Positions 60,806 through 64,000 of a stretch of 64,000 nt of DNA are shown here, one piece after another. Under the pieces are notes generated by a model. The model worked only from the letters and a program-made list of their open reading frames with translations. It was not told the DNA's origin and did no database searches. Location of the stretch: positions 5,337,001 to 5,401,000 of the forward strand of contig NC_091865.1 of assembly GCF_019399895.1 (NCBI RefSeq), given 5' to 3'. A program made the position numbers and the translations under genes. This stretch comes from Cardiocondyla obscurior (taxonomy: Eukaryota; Arthropoda; Insecta; Hymenoptera; Formicidae). The first letter of the stretch is position 1, and each line of letters starts with the position of its first letter.

Positions 60806-61274
60806 CATATAATTTGGGTTAATAACACAAAATTAAATAGCAACTTAATAACCACATAATAAAATATATTATTTATTTATCTCTGTCTTAACATGTATTA
60901 TATTAAAATGTCAAAATAAAAATACTTTTTTTATATTAACTAAAAAAAAAATAAACTTTTTTCTGGTGTTACATGTAAATTAATAATTTTCAAATAAAAT
61001 TACATTTTTTTTTTAAATAAACAAAAACGTATCTCGATCAGTACATACATTAATCTCATAATTTTCAAATAAAAATACATTTTTTTTTTTAAATAAACAA
61101 AAAAAATAAAAGAAATACTTAATGTAAAGAAATAAAAGAAATTAATGTTTAAAATTAAAATAAAAATTGGGCATAATCTCTTCTTTCCCACCCTTTCCTC
61201 TTTGGTTCTTATTCCACCTGGACGGACCCCATGCGCATTACTTCCGCCCCAATTCTACTTTCTAAAATCTTTTT

Positions 61275-62018
61275 TTTCTTTTCCCCTTCCTCCTCTTCCA
61301 CCGTTTTCCCTTTCTCCTCTTCCACTTCTTCCTCCACTTCGTCCTCTTGCTGTTCTCATTTGATAATGTCTGTAATACAAAAAGAAAAATAATTATAAAT
61401 AAAAATAAAGAGATAAAAATAAATTTTTTTAAACTTTGTATGAGAAATACTATACATACATTTCATTCCGTATTTTAAAATTTTTTCCTTCTCTTTTCCT
61501 TTTCTTATTTTCTTTTTTACTGCTGTTGCTGTTGCTAATAATACTAATTGTACTAGTTGTACTGCTGTCTGTTTGTTGTCTTGTTCCTGATTTATCATTT
61601 GATACTAGAATCTCCTGTGATCTACAAATCATTTAAAAAGTAATAATATATATAAAGAAAATATAATTAATTTTAGTTTTATTAAAATACCTTTCTTTTC
61701 TTTCGTTTTCCGTCTCCTTTCCTGTTTTCTCGCTTGCTGTTTTATTTTCTCTTTGTTTGTGTCTTTCTTTGTGTGTTTCTCTTTTTCTTCTATCGTTATC
61801 TCTCTGTCTGTGTCTCTTCTCTCTTCTTTCGTGTTCTTTGTTTCTTTTTCTCTTCTCCTGCTCTCTTCTTTCGTATTCTCTATCTCTTTTTGTCTTCTGC
61901 CGCTCTCTTTTTCTTCCTCAGTCCTTTTTGTATTCTCTCTTCTTTTTCTTCTTATCTCCTCTTCTTTTTTCCTTTTCTCGCTATTTTTATTTCTATTTTC
62001 AATCATGCTTTGTTGCAT
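61275..62018 (-). CDS. Possible multi-exon gene of low-complexity Lys/Glu/Arg protein
   Basis: On the minus strand an open frame from an ATG at 62018 is almost entirely Lys, Glu, Arg and Thr to about 61690. AG acceptors at 61622 and near 61373 open further charged and Arg-Gly-rich stretches. The obvious splice phases do not agree between the first two. It could be a decayed gene or simply purine-rich repeat DNA. Confidence 0.25.
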
Positions 62019-62559
62019 TATCCTGAAAATGTAGAAATAATAGATTATTGCATTATTACGATGTTTACATCATACACAAAAAACTGTCATTTTTCTTATA
62101 CTGCGACAAATATTTCTATATTAATCTTTGGTCAATTTGTTGTTTACAACTCGTTCGCGATTTGTGTATCAACACTCGCATTCAGTTACAACTCGCGATC
62201 ATATATGCACATAAATGTTTCTTAATCTAACAATTTCACACGAACGTTGTTTCACCGACTAATTGACACGCATTGATTCAATGTCCGTTAGAGAAAATTA
62301 AAGCTGTAATTACTTATTTGATATATTTGCCATTACGACATCACGTGTGCACACGTTCTTCCCAGTAATCCCAGTAAAGAATATGAGCCTGGGGGGAGCG
62401 TAGGGGACACCTCGTGCTTCATCTATTAAATCCGTGGTACACGAAGCACTTTCTGTACTTTGAAACCCATGGCACACAAAGCGCACTGAGTACACGTTCG
62501 TATTTGTCCCGAAAAAGTCTCTAGACCAATCACGTATTGCGTGTAACGAATAAGTTAAG

Positions 62560-62889
62560 TAAACTTTTAGTGCAAGTACAGTTGTTGTAAAGTTTATATG
62601 TAACATGTGTTTTGTGAAGCAAATAATCTCAACAACAGCATTTTGTGAAGAGTTTAGAAAAAGAGTTCCAAAACACGAGTAAGTTATTATTTTAAAATTA
62701 ATGTAGGGACAAATGTACTTATTTATTCTTACGGCAACGCGTACATATGTCAACATAACCTCTTTCCTGCATTTACAGAAAAAGCTGCATTATAGACAGA
62801 TTGATTATTCTAGCTTGTATTTTAAACATTCCATATGAATTGTCTAGAGCTATTGTTGCATGTATCAATGAGGATACAATTGTACTATA
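62560..62889 (+). CDS. Candidate exon pair, unidentified
   Basis: A short open stretch ending at a GTAAGT donor (about 62679) and one opening after TTTACAG (about 62780) join in frame to give about 60 residues ending in a TAG near 62890. No similarity recognised. It may be part of a host gene. Confidence 0.2.
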
Positions 62890-62899
62890 GAGTGTACAC

Positions 62900-64000
62900 A
62901 TTTACTCGGTTCTTTAATATAATAAAAGTTGTAACTATTCATATATGTACTTGAAAACATAAACGTTATATATGTATATGGAAATATGCACATTGTACAT
63001 ATATTTCTTGTGGTATATGTTGTCACAATATTTTTCTCCTCGCGAAGAAAAGTCGAAAACAAAAGGCTGGGCGCGGATCTACGATCCATGCGCAGCGGTG
63101 ACACGAGGGATAGCGGGAGAGGAGGGGTCTTAATTCCTCGGCCGTATCCCGGCGCGGGATGACGTGGTCTCACGAAACTAAATTTTGAGCGCTAGGCACG
63201 GACCCTGCCGTACCGATATTATTCATGAACTGAGAACCCACGTTCTAAAAATTATCGAAAACCCGAACAGCCGTCACGCGCGTGGGCTAGTTCAACCGAA
63301 CAGAGAGGGGCAGAATTAGGCGGACGGAATTTGTGGGCAAATAGAAAAGTTGACGGCACAAAATAATTTTACACGGAACGAAAATACGAGTAACAATGAG
63401 ACCATTTATTACAGTAAATAAAAGAGAACAATAAAGAAAAAAAAAAGTAAATGAGATCGATCGTCGCTCGATTGTTTCGATCATTGACCAGATTCCGTAC
63501 GATTACTTGTTGGACAATTGTATTAGTTTGATCCTGGTTTTTCTCGAATCACGCGTCGGCCTTGAATGTTGTGGTGCCGGCCACGCGCCTTCCGAACACG
63601 CTGCTCGTCCTTGCGAAATGCCGTAAAACGATTTAGTCCGTGGAATGTCGTCTGTCGCTATCAAAATCGCGAGCTCAAATTCCCGACCTCGGCCGCTGCC
63701 AAGGGCTCTCCGTGTGAGCGCGGACGTCGAAATCTCTAAGGGGCGCAATACACAAAAATATTCCGTCTTATCACAGCCGGTACCCCGCAGGTCTCAGCCA
63801 GCAACGCTCAGACGCCCGTCAAAGCCACCCATTAAATTTTTGGACTTGCTCACCCCGTGGCGAGTCACACACAAAATCTACAGGGCCCGAGTGCTCGTTC
63901 ACGTGGCCCGGAATCGTTCAAGCGCGTGGTCACCTCTCCGAGAAGCGGAAGTCTCTCCGTCTCTCTCTCAGCCTCGTGGTTGCCTCTCCTGTGTTCTAGT
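62900..64000. other. Unassigned end region
   Basis: AT-rich DNA passes into GC-richer DNA from about 63050, with CT-rich runs at 63940-63980. No coding region or clear element ends are visible. Confidence 0.4.

Noticed and set aside
62310..62756. 148-aa minus-strand frame
   Set aside because: Biased composition, no similarity and no supporting splice or start signals. A plus-strand exon pair overlaps it.

Overview
The window is insect nuclear DNA made almost entirely of nested mobile elements. An odorant-receptor exon of hymenopteran, probably ant, type at 58975-59378 is the only convincing host coding sequence. There is no bacterial operon, rRNA, tRNA or CRISPR array.

The framework is two related virus-like DNA transposons of the Polinton/Maverick (adintovirus-like) group. 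Both encode a double-jelly-roll capsid protein, a penton-like protein, an adenain-type protease, a parvovirus-type phospholipase A2, a packaging ATPase, a chromodomain integrase and a protein-primed family B DNA polymerase. Copy A (1-10456 plus 44978-49459) is AT-rich and decayed. Copy B (13302-41346) is visibly more GC-rich, has ~0.78-kb terminal inverted repeats and a 6-bp target duplication (GAAAGC), and keeps most virion genes open.

The nesting can be read from target-site duplications. Two 684-bp solo LTRs lie in the copy A polymerase gene. Their flanking 5-bp duplications are crossed (ACACG and CATTT), so the segment between them was inverted. A Gypsy retrotransposon (11080-44912, 351-bp LTRs, tRNA-Trp primer site, 4-bp duplication ATCG) inserted into one of these LTRs. 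Copy B then inserted into the Gypsy pol gene. A BEL/Pao element (28814-35116, 477-bp LTRs, tRNA-Tyr primer site, duplication GAGGC) and a solo LTR of the same family (40323-40790, duplication GCGTG) inserted into copy B. Copy A has two further LTR-like insertions, in its protease gene (3361-3599) and in a conserved unknown gene (5585-6453).

The least ordinary region is the right arm of copy B (35117-40080). It carries a Tudor-domain gene with one internal stop, followed by two convergent, intron-containing genes that splice to 168- and 167-residue proteins with CCCH zinc fingers plus RING or RING-like modules. Tandem repeats surround these genes. They look like cargo acquired by the element. 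A role against host RNA-based silencing or in ubiquitin signalling is inference only.

Beyond copy A come an errantivirus-like gag fragment with a possible LTR (51570-53371), a 3.7-kb palindromic mariner-type element holding two damaged transposases (53744-57465), three fold-back MITEs with the same terminal motif (57494-58805), the odorant-receptor exon, tandem repeats, and low-complexity or unassigned DNA to the window end.
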